Source: Microvirga soli
GTDB taxonomy: Bacteria > Pseudomonadota > Alphaproteobacteria > Rhizobiales > Beijerinckiaceae
Length of the DNA: 64,000 bases
NCBI RefSeq assembly: GCF_016734765.1
Contig: NZ_JAERQE010000006.1
Location: forward strand, 62,001-126,000
Direction: 5' to 3'
The notes under the pieces were generated by a model, which had not been told where the DNA came from, did not search any database, and saw only the letters and a program-made list of their open reading frames with translations. Positions within the stretch are counted from its first letter, which is position 1. Each line of letters starts with the position of its first letter. The position numbers and the translations under genes were made by a program. Below are positions 29,630 through 39,090 of the stretch, piece after piece.

Positions 29630-31504
29630 GTGATCCGTTCCGCTTCACTTCCCGACGATCTGCTGATGAATGCCGCGGACGAAGTGACGATCCGCCAGGA
29701 TCTGCTTCTGGTGGCCCTCGGAAAACGACCGGCGGACAAGCTCCTGCGCGTCGGACGGCTGCTCGATGTCCACACCTGCACGTGGCTCTACGATCAGGAG
29801 ATCGCTATTCGAGGCCGCCGCATCGCCTGGACCGGACCTGCAGGCACGTTTCCTGGGACGGCTATGGAACGGGCGGATCGGAGCGGTCTCGCGGCTACCC
29901 CCGGCTTCGGCGAGGTGCACAAGCATATTGAAAGCTCGCACATTACGCCGGAATACGAAGCTGCTCTTGTCCTTCCGCGCGGCAACACCTGGACCTGCGA
30001 GGCGAGCCATGAGTTCTCGAATGTCGATGGGCGGCACAATTTGGAATTCTGGCTGACGGCTCGCCGGCATGGATCGCCAATGAAGATTTTCCCGCTGCCG
30101 GGATCGGCGGTGCCGCCCACGGCCTATGAGTGGGGCGGCGGCTACTACGGCTATGACGAGCAGGCGGAATTCCTGACGCGGAGCCTGATGGTTGCGGGTC
30201 TCGACGAGGTGATGGACTGGCCTGCCGTTTGGAATCCCGAGAATCCATCGCACAAGCGGCTCTGGGGCATGATCCAGGCCACCTTCGAGAAGCGCGGCGT
30301 GGTCGAAGGTCACGGCGCTGGCCTGCGCGACCTCAACTCCATCAACGCCTTCGCGGCAGCGGGCCTTGCCTCCGATCACGAGGGCTGGACCGCCGAGGAG
30401 GTGTGGGACAAGTTGCGCCATGGGATCTTCATCGAGATCCGGCCGCATTCAATGCCGGAAATCATCGAGGGCTTGCTCCAGCGAGGACTCGCGGACTGGT
30501 CTCAAGTGGCTTTTGCCACCGACGACCGCAGTGCCTCGGATACCCTGCGGATGGGTGCGACGGACTACAACGTGCGCCTCGCCATTCATTCGGGCCTCCC
30601 GCTGGAGATCGCGATCCAATGCGTGACTATCAACCCGGCGCGGCACATGCGACTGACGCCTTGGGTCGGCAGTATCGCCCCAGGGCGCTTTGCCGACATC
30701 GTGCTCCTCGACGACACGGAAAAGCTTTCCATCGCGGAAGTCTGGGCCGATGGCGAGCCCGTCTCTCAGGGAACGGAGTATCGCGGCCCCTTGCCCTCGA
30801 TCTACTGGCCTCAATGGGCCTCGAGGACGGTAAACATCCAACGCACCATCGAGCCGAAGGATTTCGCCATCACGGCCGAGCCCGACCGTGCCACGATGCA
30901 GGCGGCGCTGCTGCGGCCCTTCCATTGGCATGACGAGTTCATCACGATGGAGCTGCCCGTCGAGAACGGCCAAGTTCAGCGCGATCCGGTCCGGAACGTC
31001 ACCAAGTTCGCCATCGTCGATCGTTTCTCCGGCGAGGGGAAAGTCTCCCGCATGTTCTGGCTCGGCTGCGGACCGAAGACACCCGATACGGCGGTGGGCT
31101 GCACGGTCGCGCACGACAAGCACAATCTCTGGATTGTCGGCTCCTCAGACGAAGCCATGGCGATGGTGGCCAATCGCGTGGCAGAGATCGGTGGCGGCTG
31201 GGTTCTCGTCAGCGGCGGCAAGGTTCTGGCGGAGGTGCGCTACGAGATTGGTGGGCTGATGACCCAGCGTCCGGCGGACGAGCTCGATGTCGACATGCAG
31301 CAGCTCTATGCGGCTGCCGAAGCCATAGAATGGCTTTATGAGCCGACCTTCTCGCCGCGCTGGTATCCTGGTTTTCCCGAACGGCTGCAATTCGCCACTC
31401 TTACTTGTGCCCCGTGGCGCTGGGTTCTGGTCGCGCCATGCCAGGCCGCGCCGCAGGGTTTTGTCAATGTGGCGACCGGGCAAACGCACCCGGTCGTCTG
31501 GTAG
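29630..31504 (+). CDS. Adenine-deaminase-like amidohydrolase
   Basis: Zinc/manganese amidohydrolase with the full adenine deaminase plan: opening ALGKRPADKLLRVGRLLDV, metal motif KHIESSHITP, then ASHEFSNVDG, later FATDDRSASDTLRMG, SIAPGRFADIVLLDD, and the adenine deaminase carboxy-terminal domain. Classical enzymes read DPHEIANV where this has ASHEFSNV, so the substrate may be a modified purine rather than adenine. The start is uncertain: GTG at 29630 (chosen), GTG at 29576 (only 26 bp from the divergent gene) or ATG at 29666. The first gives 624 residues. Confidence 0.85.
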   Translation: MIRSASLPDDLLMNAADEVTIRQDLLLVALGKRPADKLLRVGRLLDVHTCTWLYDQEIAIRGRRIAWTGPAGTFPGTAMERADRSGLAATPGFGEVHKHIESSHITPEYEAALVLPRGNTWTCEASHEFSNVDGRHNLEFWLTARRHGSPMKIFPLPGSAVPPTAYEWGGGYYGYDEQAEFLTRSLMVAGLDEVMDWPAVWNPENPSHKRLWGMIQATFEKRGVVEGHGAGLRDLNSINAFAAAGLASDHEGWTAEEVWDKLRHGIFIEIRPHSMPEIIEGLLQRGLADWSQVAFATDDRSASDTLRMGATDYNVRLAIHSGLPLEIAIQCVTINPARHMRLTPWVGSIAPGRFADIVLLDDTEKLSIAEVWADGEPVSQGTEYRGPLPSIYWPQWASRTVNIQRTIEPKDFAITAEPDRATMQAALLRPFHWHDEFITMELPVENGQVQRDPVRNVTKFAIVDRFSGEGKVSRMFWLGCGPKTPDTAVGCTVAHDKHNLWIVGSSDEAMAMVANRVAEIGGGWVLVSGGKVLAEVRYEIGGLMTQRPADELDVDMQQLYAAAEAIEWLYEPTFSPRWYPGFPERLQFATLTCAPWRWVLVAPCQAAPQGFVNVATGQTHPVVW

Positions 31505-31507
31505 ACG

Positions 31508-32833
31508 TCAGCCCGCCGCGTCGATGCGGGCCATCTCGGCCTTGAACTGCGCAGCGATCTGACCGGCATCGCGCAGGATCTTCTTGCGCTCCAGGCTTTC
31601 CACATTGCGGCCACGCATGATCCAGCGGCCGCCGACCATTACGTCCTGCACGTCCATCGGCATGCCCGAGAAGACGAGCGTCGCGTAGATGTCGTAGACC
31701 GGCTGCAGGCGCGGAGCGGAGAGGTCGATGCGGATGAGGTCGGCCTGCTTGCCGGGTTCGAGCGAGCCGATGCGGCTGTCGAGGCCCAGCACCTGCGCGC
31801 CTTCCAGCGTCGCCATGCGGATGACCTGAGCAGCCGGCATGGGCTTGCGGCTGTGGCCGAGAAGCTTCTGAAACATGGAGACCGGACCGAACTGGCTGAA
31901 CAGGTCCAGCGTGTTACCGCTCATCGGCCCGTCGGTGGCGATGCCGACCTTAATGCCCGCTTCCCGCATGGCCTCGATGGGCGCAATTCCGCGACCGGCC
32001 TTGGCGTTCGAGCGGGCATTGTGGGCGACGCGCACATCCGCTTTGGCCAAGCGCTCAATCTCGAACGGATCAATGTGCAGGCAATGAGCGGCGATCAAGC
32101 CAGGGAGCAGCAGCCCCGCCTTCTCGACGACGGCGACCGGTCGCAATCCATGGTTCTTGCGGCACCATTCCATCTCGCTGTCCATTTCGGCGAGATGAAG
32201 CTGCACCGGTACATCGCGATGCGCCTGGGCCCATTGCGCAACACGGGCCATGACCTCGATATCGGTCGAGTAAGGCGCGTGAGGGGCAATGGAGGGAGTA
32301 ATCCGGTCATGCCCCGAAAACTCGGACACAAGTTCTTCAACCAGGGCAAAACCCTCATCGATTGTCTTGTGATCCGGCGGATCGAAGGTTGCCAGCGTCT
32401 GTCCGACGACACCACGCAGGCCAGCCTGATCGAGAGACCGTCCGACCTCCGTCTCGTAGTAGTACATGTCCGCGATGGTGGTAACGCCAGCCTCGATGGA
32501 CTCGAGTGCCCCTAGGAGCGTGCCAACGCGTACCATCTCCGGCGTCACGAACTTGCGCTCCATCGGCAGCACATAGCGGAACAGCCGGTCGTCGACATCC
32601 TCACCAAGGCCGCGGAACAGGGTCATTGCCAGATGCGCATGGGGATTGACCATGCCGGGCATAATCACATCGCCACCTGCATCGATGGTCTCAGCCTCAT
32701 CCACCTGTGGCGGCTCGCCGGAACCGAGAGCCCGGATCGTGCTACCCTCGATATGGATCCACCCGTTCTCAATGACGCTCATGCTCTCGTCGATAGGGAG
32801 CAGGCAGGCATTCCTGATGAGGATAGGCGCCAT
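31508..32833 (-). CDS. Amidohydrolase of the MTA/SAH deaminase - chlorohydrolase (TrzA/MtaD/SsnA) family
   Basis: A metal-dependent deaminase of 441 residues. Metal ligands are in MVNPHAHLAMTLFRG, the substrate region in LHLAEMDSEM, and the late motifs are VAHNARSNAKAGRG and GIATDGPMSGN. The family deaminates methylthioadenosine, S-adenosylhomocysteine, guanine or triazines. I chose the ATG at 32833, which overlaps the stop of the ABC ATPase gene (ATGA). It is the last gene of the minus-strand importer operon and probably acts on the imported compound. Confidence 0.88.
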   Translation of the reverse strand: MAPILIRNACLLPIDESMSVIENGWIHIEGSTIRALGSGEPPQVDEAETIDAGGDVIMPGMVNPHAHLAMTLFRGLGEDVDDRLFRYVLPMERKFVTPEMVRVGTLLGALESIEAGVTTIADMYYYETEVGRSLDQAGLRGVVGQTLATFDPPDHKTIDEGFALVEELVSEFSGHDRITPSIAPHAPYSTDIEVMARVAQWAQAHRDVPVQLHLAEMDSEMEWCRKNHGLRPVAVVEKAGLLLPGLIAAHCLHIDPFEIERLAKADVRVAHNARSNAKAGRGIAPIEAMREAGIKVGIATDGPMSGNTLDLFSQFGPVSMFQKLLGHSRKPMPAAQVIRMATLEGAQVLGLDSRIGSLEPGKQADLIRIDLSAPRLQPVYDIYATLVFSGMPMDVQDVMVGGRWIMRGRNVESLERKKILRDAGQIAAQFKAEMARIDAAG

Positions 32834-33900
32834 CACCGGGCTCCCTCGCTGGCCAGAATGGTGCATTGCTCCGGCATGGGCACGAGCTTCACACCGGTTC
32901 CAGCCTCCAGCGGCGTCGTGAGGCTGCCGTTGGCCACGAGGTGGCCTGCCTGCGTCTCGCATTGGTACTGATAGGCACGACCGAGATAGGTCCTCAGCCC
33001 CAGTTGGGCTGGGAGACCTTCGGCGGCGGGGTCGGTGGAGACCATCAGCCCGTCCGGTCGCGTGGCGAGGAGGAAGCTATCGGGGATAGCACCGTAGGCG
33101 GCTTGCGACAGCCGCAGGGTCAACCCGGCGGTCTCCGCAGTAACCATGTCACCGTCACGGGCAATGACCTTGAGGGGGATGATGTTCTCGAACCCGACGA
33201 AACGGGCCACAAAGGTGTTGGCAGGACGCCGATAGAGCACCTCCGGCCGGTCGAACTGCATGAGCCTGCCCGCATTCATGATGGCGACACGGTCGGAGAT
33301 CGAGAAGGCCTCCTCCTGGTCGTGGGTGACATATACAGAGGTGGTGCCGTTCGAACGCTGCAGTTGGCGGATCTCCACACGCATGTCGACCCTGAGCTTG
33401 GCGTCGAGGTTAGAGAGCGGCTCGTCGAACATCAGCAACGGCGGCTCGATGACGAGCGCTCGCGCAAGCGCGACGCGCTGCTTCTGCCCACCGGAGAGTG
33501 CTCCCGGAGCACGGTCCGCCAGGGCTGCAAGACCGACACGCTCCAGCATGGCCATCGCGCGCTTGCGGCGCTCGGACGCTCCAAGGCCACGTTGCTTGAG
33601 CCCGAAAGCAACGTTGTCGAGCACCGAGAGATGCGGAAACAGGGCATAGTTCTGGAAGACGAGTCCGATATCGCGCCTGTGCGTCGGCAGCCGTGTCAGG
33701 TCGCGACCTCCGAGCTGGATCGACCCGGTGGTGGGCGACAGGAAGCCCGCGATCAGGCGAAGGGTCGTGGTCTTGCCGCAGCCGCTGGCGCCAAGAAGCG
33801 AGACGAGTTCACCGGCCTGGACCGAGAGCGAAAGGTCTTCGAGGACCTTGGTCGTTCCGTAATGGGCCGAGACGGCTTGGAGATCGAGGGGCTGTGTCAC
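32833..33900 (-). CDS. ABC importer ATP-binding protein (PotA/FbpC type)
   Basis: 355 residues with Walker A GASGCGKTT, the signature LSGGQKQRVALARAL, Walker B LLMFDEPLSNLDAKLR, the H-loop YVTHDQEEAFSISD and a TOBE-type carboxy end. It lies 6 bp after the second permease and overlaps the amidohydrolase. It energises the minus-strand importer. Confidence 0.94.
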   Translation of the reverse strand: MTQPLDLQAVSAHYGTTKVLEDLSLSVQAGELVSLLGASGCGKTTTLRLIAGFLSPTTGSIQLGGRDLTRLPTHRRDIGLVFQNYALFPHLSVLDNVAFGLKQRGLGASERRKRAMAMLERVGLAALADRAPGALSGGQKQRVALARALVIEPPLLMFDEPLSNLDAKLRVDMRVEIRQLQRSNGTTSVYVTHDQEEAFSISDRVAIMNAGRLMQFDRPEVLYRRPANTFVARFVGFENIIPLKVIARDGDMVTAETAGLTLRLSQAAYGAIPDSFLLATRPDGLMVSTDPAAEGLPAQLGLRTYLGRAYQYQCETQAGHLVANGSLTTPLEAGTGVKLVPMPEQCTILASEGAR

Positions 33901-33906
33901 GGAAAA

Positions 33907-34695
33907 CTACTTCGCAAGAAAGGTGAGACCGAGGGTGCGCTCCACCACGGCCATGACGGCCACGGTGAGGAACATCAACAGGACGGAAACGGACGCCACT
34001 GTGGGGTCGAAGAACTGCTCGACATGCGCGAGGATCTGGATCGGCAGGGTGCTGATCCCCGGCCCGGTCAGGAAGAGCGACACCGACACGTCGTTGAGCG
34101 AGGTGATGAAGGCGAGGATGAAGGCCGCGATCACCCCTGCCCTCACGTTCGGAAGGACGATGGTGAAGAAGGTCTTCACGGGCGCGCTACCGAGGCTGAT
34201 CGCCGCCTCCTCGATGGAGAAGTCGAAGGATGCAAGGCTGGCGCTGATCACCCGCACCACATAGGGCAGAACGAGAAGCGTGTGGCCGATCAGAAGAGCC
34301 CCAAAGATCGGAACTCCTGTGCCGACCGCGAACGACTTCAGCAGCGCGAAGCCGAAGACGATCTCGGGCACGAGGATCGGCAGCACGAACAGCGTTCCCA
34401 GCCATTTCGGAAGCTCGACCCTAAAGCGGTTGAGGGCATAGGCCGCCGGGATTCCGATCAGGAGCGCGAGGAGCGTCCCCATGAAGGCAATCTGCAGGCT
34501 GGTGACGATGGTTCGACGAAACGCGCTGATCTCGAAGATGTTTTCGAACCAGCGCAGGGACAGCCCTTGCGGCGGGAAGGTGAGATAGGTGGTGTCGCTG
34601 AGCGCCGCGCCGACCACGATGACCAGCGGCAGCATGAGGAACAGATAGACCAGCGCCGCAACGACGATGAGCAGGGGATGAGGTCTGTCGGACAT
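33907..34695 (-). CDS. ABC importer permease (PotC type)
   Basis: 262 residues, about six membrane segments, with the opening LLIVVAALVYLFLMLPLVIV, LRWFENIF and the EAA loop IEEAAISLGSAPVKTFFTIV. I chose the ATG at 34695, overlapping the upstream permease stop; the same frame runs on upstream through the neighbouring permease but that is an antisense-like artefact of the overlap. Confidence 0.93.
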   Translation of the reverse strand: MSDRPHPLLIVVAALVYLFLMLPLVIVVGAALSDTTYLTFPPQGLSLRWFENIFEISAFRRTIVTSLQIAFMGTLLALLIGIPAAYALNRFRVELPKWLGTLFVLPILVPEIVFGFALLKSFAVGTGVPIFGALLIGHTLLVLPYVVRVISASLASFDFSIEEAAISLGSAPVKTFFTIVLPNVRAGVIAAFILAFITSLNDVSVSLFLTGPGISTLPIQILAHVEQFFDPTVASVSVLLMFLTVAVMAVVERTLGLTFLAK

Positions 34696-35543
34696 CACGT
34701 GGCCATGGGATTGATGCGGCGGGCGATATGGCTCATCGCGAGAACGATAGTGATGGTGATCACTGTCATGATGGCCGCAATGGTCGAGGCACCGACCCAA
34801 TCGAAGGACACCATCGCGCGCTGATGAAGCAACGTGGCGAGCACCGTCTGACGCTCGCCACCGAGGAGTTGCGGCGTGGCGTAGGCCGTGAAGCTGCCGG
34901 TGAAGACGAGCACGGCGCCGACGATCAGGCCAGGCACTGCCAACGGCAGAAGCACCTGCCAGAAGGTGGCGATTGGCGAGGCCCCGAGCGAGGAGGAAGC
35001 CTGCAGCACATCCCTCGGAATGTTCTCCAGCACCCCGACGAGCGAGAGGACCATCAACGGCACGAAGAGATAGACCATTCCGATGATGACGGCTCCCTGC
35101 GTGTAGAGCATCTCGAGCGGCTCGTTGACGATGCCGAGTGACAGCAGGGTCTGATTCAGGATGCCGTTGCGACCCAGGATGATGAGCCACGCAAAGGCAC
35201 GGACAACGACGCCTGTCAGCAACGGGAACACGGCGGCGATAATCAGCAGGCTCTTCAGCTTTCCGGGTGCTCGGGAGACCACATAGGCGGTCATGAAGCC
35301 GAAGATCAGCGAGATGATCGTCGTGATCGCAGCGATCTGCAGCGTCCGGAACAAAACAGTCGTGCGGAAACCGCTGTTGAAATAGGAGATGTAGGGAGCA
35401 AAGACCCCGCGCGGATCCATGAAGGTGCCGGCGATCACGGCCCCGATGGGGATAAGCAGGAAGCCGATGACAGCGAGCGTGGCGGGCGCGGAGAGCGCCC
35501 ACCCGGTTGCGCCGTTGTGGCGCCAGAATCGTCTTGAGGTCAT
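34695..35543 (-). CDS. ABC importer permease (PotB type)
   Basis: 282 residues with six predicted membrane segments (GWALSAPATLAVIGFLLIPI at the start) and an EAA-type loop LQASSSLGASPIATFWQVLL. The ATG at 35543 was preferred over an upstream in-frame start because the extra residues are hydrophilic and overlap the binding-protein gene. Only 10 bp separates it from the binding-protein stop. Confidence 0.93.
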   Translation of the reverse strand: MTSRRFWRHNGATGWALSAPATLAVIGFLLIPIGAVIAGTFMDPRGVFAPYISYFNSGFRTTVLFRTLQIAAITTIISLIFGFMTAYVVSRAPGKLKSLLIIAAVFPLLTGVVVRAFAWLIILGRNGILNQTLLSLGIVNEPLEMLYTQGAVIIGMVYLFVPLMVLSLVGVLENIPRDVLQASSSLGASPIATFWQVLLPLAVPGLIVGAVLVFTGSFTAYATPQLLGGERQTVLATLLHQRAMVSFDWVGASTIAAIMTVITITIVLAMSHIARRINPMAT

Positions 35544-35553
35544 GATGACTGAA

Positions 35554-36594
35554 TTATTTCCCGAAGACCTCACTCCAGGCATCGATCCAGTCGTTCTTCG
35601 CCGCATTGAGCTTCTCATAATCGAGGCGCTTGAGCGATGAGATCATCTTCTGGCCGTAGGTCCAGCGAGCTGCCTCTTCAGGCTTCAGCTGCACTGCGGT
35701 CGCAACCGGAGCATCGACGCCGCGCTCGGCCAGAGTCTGCTGAATCTTGGGATCGAGAATGAAGTTGATGAACTGATGCGCAAGCTCCGGGTTGGCCGCG
35801 CCCTTGGCGATGTTCACCGTGTTGAGGGTCGCATAATCGCCATCCTTCAGCTCCGCCCAGCGGACGGTGGGCACTGCCGCCTGGATCTGGGCCAGGGTGA
35901 AGTCCTGCGCCATGGCGACCGAGACCTCGCCGGTCGAGAACAAGTTCACGAGCTCGGAGCCGGTATTGTAATTCTTCACCACGTTGGGCTTGAGCTGCTC
36001 GATAGCCTTGAAGGCAGCTTTCTCGTCCTTGTAGGGATCGACGCCCGCCTTGTTGGCGGCGACCAGAACGGTCATCGGACCCGCCGTGGTGGTGATGCCA
36101 GGCAGCGAGACGCGGCGCTTCAGGTCCTCGCGCCACAGATCGTTCCAGGAGGTGATCGGGGCGCTGACCTTGGCGCTGTCGTAGATGATGCCAACACGGC
36201 CGATGGTGTAGGCTGGGCCGAACTGACCCTGAGGAGCACGTGCCAGCTCGTAGATGCCATTGAGGTTGGGGAGCTTGGAGCGGTCGACCGGCTGGAAGAG
36301 CCCTTCCTGAATGCCGATCTGGGAGTAGCTGTCGGTGAGATAAACCACATCGACGCCGCTGCCGCCGCGGATCTTGATCTTGTTCAGACGGTCGGCATTG
36401 TTGCCGGTCTCGAATACCAGTTCGCAGCCGCACTGGGCGCGGAACGGCTTGAGCACAATCTCCTCCAGCTTGTCGCCGTTGAAGCCCCACCAGGAGATCG
36501 TGAGAGTCTTGTTCTGAGCCATCGCCGGAGCTGAAGACAGCGCCGCCAGAACAAAGGCCGTGCCTACGATCGGTTTGTACCAACGCCCTACCAT
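35554..36594 (-). CDS. ABC importer periplasmic substrate-binding protein (PotD/FbpA type)
   Basis: 346 residues with a signal peptide (VGTAFVLAALSSAPAMA) and the body TLTISWWGFNGDKLEEIVLK, typical of the spermidine/iron/thiamine binding-protein group. The ATG at 36594 has AGGAG about 10 bases upstream; an earlier start at 36624 would include that site. It is first of the operon 36594-31508. Neighbouring purine-processing enzymes suggest that the ligand is a nucleobase, nucleoside or related heterocycle, which is inference. Confidence 0.92.
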   Translation of the reverse strand: MVGRWYKPIVGTAFVLAALSSAPAMAQNKTLTISWWGFNGDKLEEIVLKPFRAQCGCELVFETGNNADRLNKIKIRGGSGVDVVYLTDSYSQIGIQEGLFQPVDRSKLPNLNGIYELARAPQGQFGPAYTIGRVGIIYDSAKVSAPITSWNDLWREDLKRRVSLPGITTTAGPMTVLVAANKAGVDPYKDEKAAFKAIEQLKPNVVKNYNTGSELVNLFSTGEVSVAMAQDFTLAQIQAAVPTVRWAELKDGDYATLNTVNIAKGAANPELAHQFINFILDPKIQQTLAERGVDAPVATAVQLKPEEAARWTYGQKMISSLKRLDYEKLNAAKNDWIDAWSEVFGK

Positions 36595-36768
36595 CTCAGG
36601 ATCTCCTAAGTTCCAATGTTTCACTGCCGAACGGGGATGATCCGTTGGCTGGTCTAGAGCACTCCTGCCCTGGCGCCATAGGCATTAACACAACCATGAC
36701 CGTGGGAAAGCCCCGCCTCTCAAGGACATTGCCCACGTTACAGCCATTCTGCTCAAAAAGCTCCCAAA

Positions 36769-37458
36769 TCAGAAAATGGGTATCCAGCCACCGGCATCAT
36801 TCCGCTTGAGACGGGGCGTCCGCAGCACGCCGACCACGCGGTCTGGCCATTGCGGATCGATAGCGGCGAGCTTGTCCCGCCAGGCATCCGTCTGGAGCAT
36901 CGCTGCGCCGATCGCAACGGGTCGAACCCCACAGGAGGCGAGGAGCTCCAACGCGGCGGCAATGGAACGTCCACTGCTGATCACGTCGTCCACCAACAGA
37001 ACCCGCCTGCTCTCAATCACAGGCAGCATGCGCGGATCGAGGTAGAGCCGCTTGAGCTGCTCCGGGCTGGTGATGGAGGTCATCGGCACTGAAAGGTCAT
37101 CCCTGTACCAGAACTTGCGGGAGGTCCCGAGCGGGACATAGCGGCTCAGCCCGAGCTTCCGCGCCGTACCGCTCGCCAGGGTGAGCCCTAGGGTCGGAAG
37201 CCCGACCACCACTTCCGGGGCGAAAGCCCGTACCTTCTCGGCAAGGCTGGCGCAGAGGGCGTCCTCCACGGCAAAACTGGCCTGGTTGATGATGAGGGAT
37301 GCCAAGGCATGCTCGCCATCCGCCAGTTCGCGGATTGGCAGACGCAGTTGGCGCCCATCCTCGAACTCCGCCGGATAGAAGCCGCGATGCCCTTCCGCCG
37401 GCTGCCGGTCGAAGGTCGACGGCGGATGGATGTCCTGCCAGAAATCGTGGGGCTGCAT
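36769..37458 (-). CDS. Phosphoribosyltransferase (purine-salvage type)
   Basis: 229 residues with the PRPP-binding signature RVLLVDDVISSGRS at about 152-165, preceded by VVVGLPTLGLTLA, the plan of adenine/xanthine-type phosphoribosyltransferases. It would convert a free base and PRPP to a nucleotide. I chose the ATG at 37458, with GGAG about 10 bases upstream, over one 24 bases earlier. It lies 174 bp upstream of the importer operon on the same strand and may be transcribed with it. Confidence 0.88.
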   Translation of the reverse strand: MQPHDFWQDIHPPSTFDRQPAEGHRGFYPAEFEDGRQLRLPIRELADGEHALASLIINQASFAVEDALCASLAEKVRAFAPEVVVGLPTLGLTLASGTARKLGLSRYVPLGTSRKFWYRDDLSVPMTSITSPEQLKRLYLDPRMLPVIESRRVLLVDDVISSGRSIAAALELLASCGVRPVAIGAAMLQTDAWRDKLAAIDPQWPDRVVGVLRTPRLKRNDAGGWIPIF

Positions 37459-37557
37459 CGCTCGCTCCTGTCCTCCGGTCACGAGAAGGATGATTGTGGA
37501 CCGGGTTATGCCGGGTTATCGAACGATTCGAGACCGCAAATCCAGGACGACAGCACG

Positions 37558-38727
37558 ATGCTCCTTCAGGACCTCATCCAGGCGGACCTACCATTCCTGC
37601 GCAGCCTTCGCCAGGATCTCCATGCCCATCCGGAGCTGGGGTTTGAGGAGGAACGGACGAGCGGGATTGTCGCTTCCCTCCTGGAAGAGGCAGGCCTTCG
37701 AGTGCATCGGGGACTGGGCAAGACGGGCGTGGTCGGCACCCTGCAGGTCGGCAACGGCACACGCACCATTGGCCTGCGCGCCGACATAGACGCGCTGGCC
37801 ATGCCGGAGCAGGCGGAGCGTCCCTACAAGTCGAAGTTTCCCGACAAGATGCATGCCTGCGGCCATGACGGGCACACGACGCTTCTTCTTGGGGCGGCCC
37901 GCTATCTCGCCAAGACACGCAACTTCTCCGGCACGGTGCATTTCATCTTTCAGCCGGCGGAGGAAGGCAGGGGCGGCGCGAAGAAGATGGTGGAAGACGG
38001 CCTCTTCGACCTCTTTCCCTGTGATGCGGTGTACGGGCTGCACAACATGCCGGGATTGGCCGTGGACGAGATGGCTGTTACCCCTGGTCCGCAGCTCGCC
38101 TCTTCCGACAGCTGGTTCGTGACATTCAAGGGCGTTGGCACCCATGGGGCTAAGCCCCACCTCGGCAAGGATCCAATCACGGCAAGCGGCCACTTCCTCG
38201 CCGCACTGCAGACCATCGTGGGACGCGTGATCAACCCGTTACAGCCTGCGGTGGTCAGCGCCTGCTCCGTGCAGGCGGGAGACCCACGGGCGCTCAACGT
38301 TATTCCCGGCATCGTGGAGATCGGCGGAACGGCACGAGCCTACTCGGCCGAGGTGCGCGATCAGCTTGAAGCCGAGATCGAGCGCCTTGCCAAGGGCATC
38401 GCCGTGATGTTCGACATCGACGTATCGTATGAATTCCGCAGGCGCATCCCACCCGTGATCAACCATACCGATGCCACTGCCCGTGCACTCAAGGCGGCAC
38501 AGACCGTTTGCGGCTCGAAGGTCGTGACGAATTTCGAGCCCTCGACTGCGGGCGATGACTTTGCATTCTTTAGTGAGGCGGCTCCGGGTGCTTACGTGTG
38601 GCTCGGGAACGGTCCAGCGGTGAATGGGGCGCTCCATCACAACACAGCTTACGATTTCAATGACGATGCGACTCCGACTGGCGTCACCTTCTGGGTCGCC
38701 CTTGTCGAGCAGGAACTCGCACTTTGA
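37558..38727 (+). CDS. M20 family amidohydrolase (hippurate/AbgB/ILR1-like)
   Basis: A dizinc amidohydrolase of 389 residues that removes an acyl or amino-acid group from an amide. Metal-binding motifs are HACGHDGHTTLLLGAA near residue 98 and FQPAEEGRGGAKKM near 137; a dimerisation domain follows, and AGDDFAFFSEAAPGAY is near the end. The ATG at 37558 (AGGA upstream) was chosen over an upstream in-frame start that would overlap the divergent phosphoribosyltransferase. Its role in the purine cluster is not clear. Confidence 0.92.
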   Translation: MLLQDLIQADLPFLRSLRQDLHAHPELGFEEERTSGIVASLLEEAGLRVHRGLGKTGVVGTLQVGNGTRTIGLRADIDALAMPEQAERPYKSKFPDKMHACGHDGHTTLLLGAARYLAKTRNFSGTVHFIFQPAEEGRGGAKKMVEDGLFDLFPCDAVYGLHNMPGLAVDEMAVTPGPQLASSDSWFVTFKGVGTHGAKPHLGKDPITASGHFLAALQTIVGRVINPLQPAVVSACSVQAGDPRALNVIPGIVEIGGTARAYSAEVRDQLEAEIERLAKGIAVMFDIDVSYEFRRRIPPVINHTDATARALKAAQTVCGSKVVTNFEPSTAGDDFAFFSEAAPGAYVWLGNGPAVNGALHHNTAYDFNDDATPTGVTFWVALVEQELAL

Positions 38728-38782
38728 GTTCTGGAAACAGGTGAACATTATTTTAGGAGCGACGTCGGCGGTACGCTTCTGA

Positions 38783-39090
38783 TTGCGACGCCTTGGGCGT
38801 CAGCCTTGGTCTTTCCTCTATCCCCTGGTCTTGCTGACCGCTGCATCTGTTCTGGCCGTCGGCCCGCTCACATTTGCTGGCCTGGTCGGCTCTCACTTGG
38901 CACGGCCCTCGGCCTGCGGCGCGCGTTCGAGCACCTGATCGGCGCCAGTCTTATCGGCGCCACTCTGATGGTGGCAGCCGATTGGCTGGGGCGCATCGTC
39001 ACCTTCCCATTCCAGTTACCCGCCGGCCTAGTCGCCACGCTGATCGGCGTGCCCTACCTGATCTGGCATCTGACGAGACGAGAGCGGTGA
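38783..39090 (+). pseudogene. FecCD-type siderophore permease, carboxy-terminal remnant with frameshift
   Basis: From about 38783 one frame reads LVLLTAASVLAVGPLTFAGL then VGSHLAR, matching the AGPIGFVGLVVPHLAR region of FecCD permeases. At about 38903 the sequence shifts to the frame GLRRAFEHLIGASLIGATLM, ADWLGRIVTFPFQLPAGLVA, TLIGVPYLIWHL, which is the usual carboxy terminus. Loss of one G in the run at about 38901-38906 explains the shift. The first two thirds of the gene are absent and no ferric-siderophore partner gene is near. Confidence 0.7.

Noticed and set aside
32866..34824. Open frame of 652 codons on the plus strand opposite the importer genes
   Set aside because: Antisense to an ABC ATPase and permease whose motifs are intact; composition is Glu/Arg/Gly-rich as expected of a shadow frame.
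33907..35502. A single 531-codon minus-strand frame that would merge both importer permeases
   Set aside because: Its first half is out of frame with the real upstream permease (34695-35543), which has the membrane segments and EAA loop. Only the second half from the ATG at 34695 is genuine.
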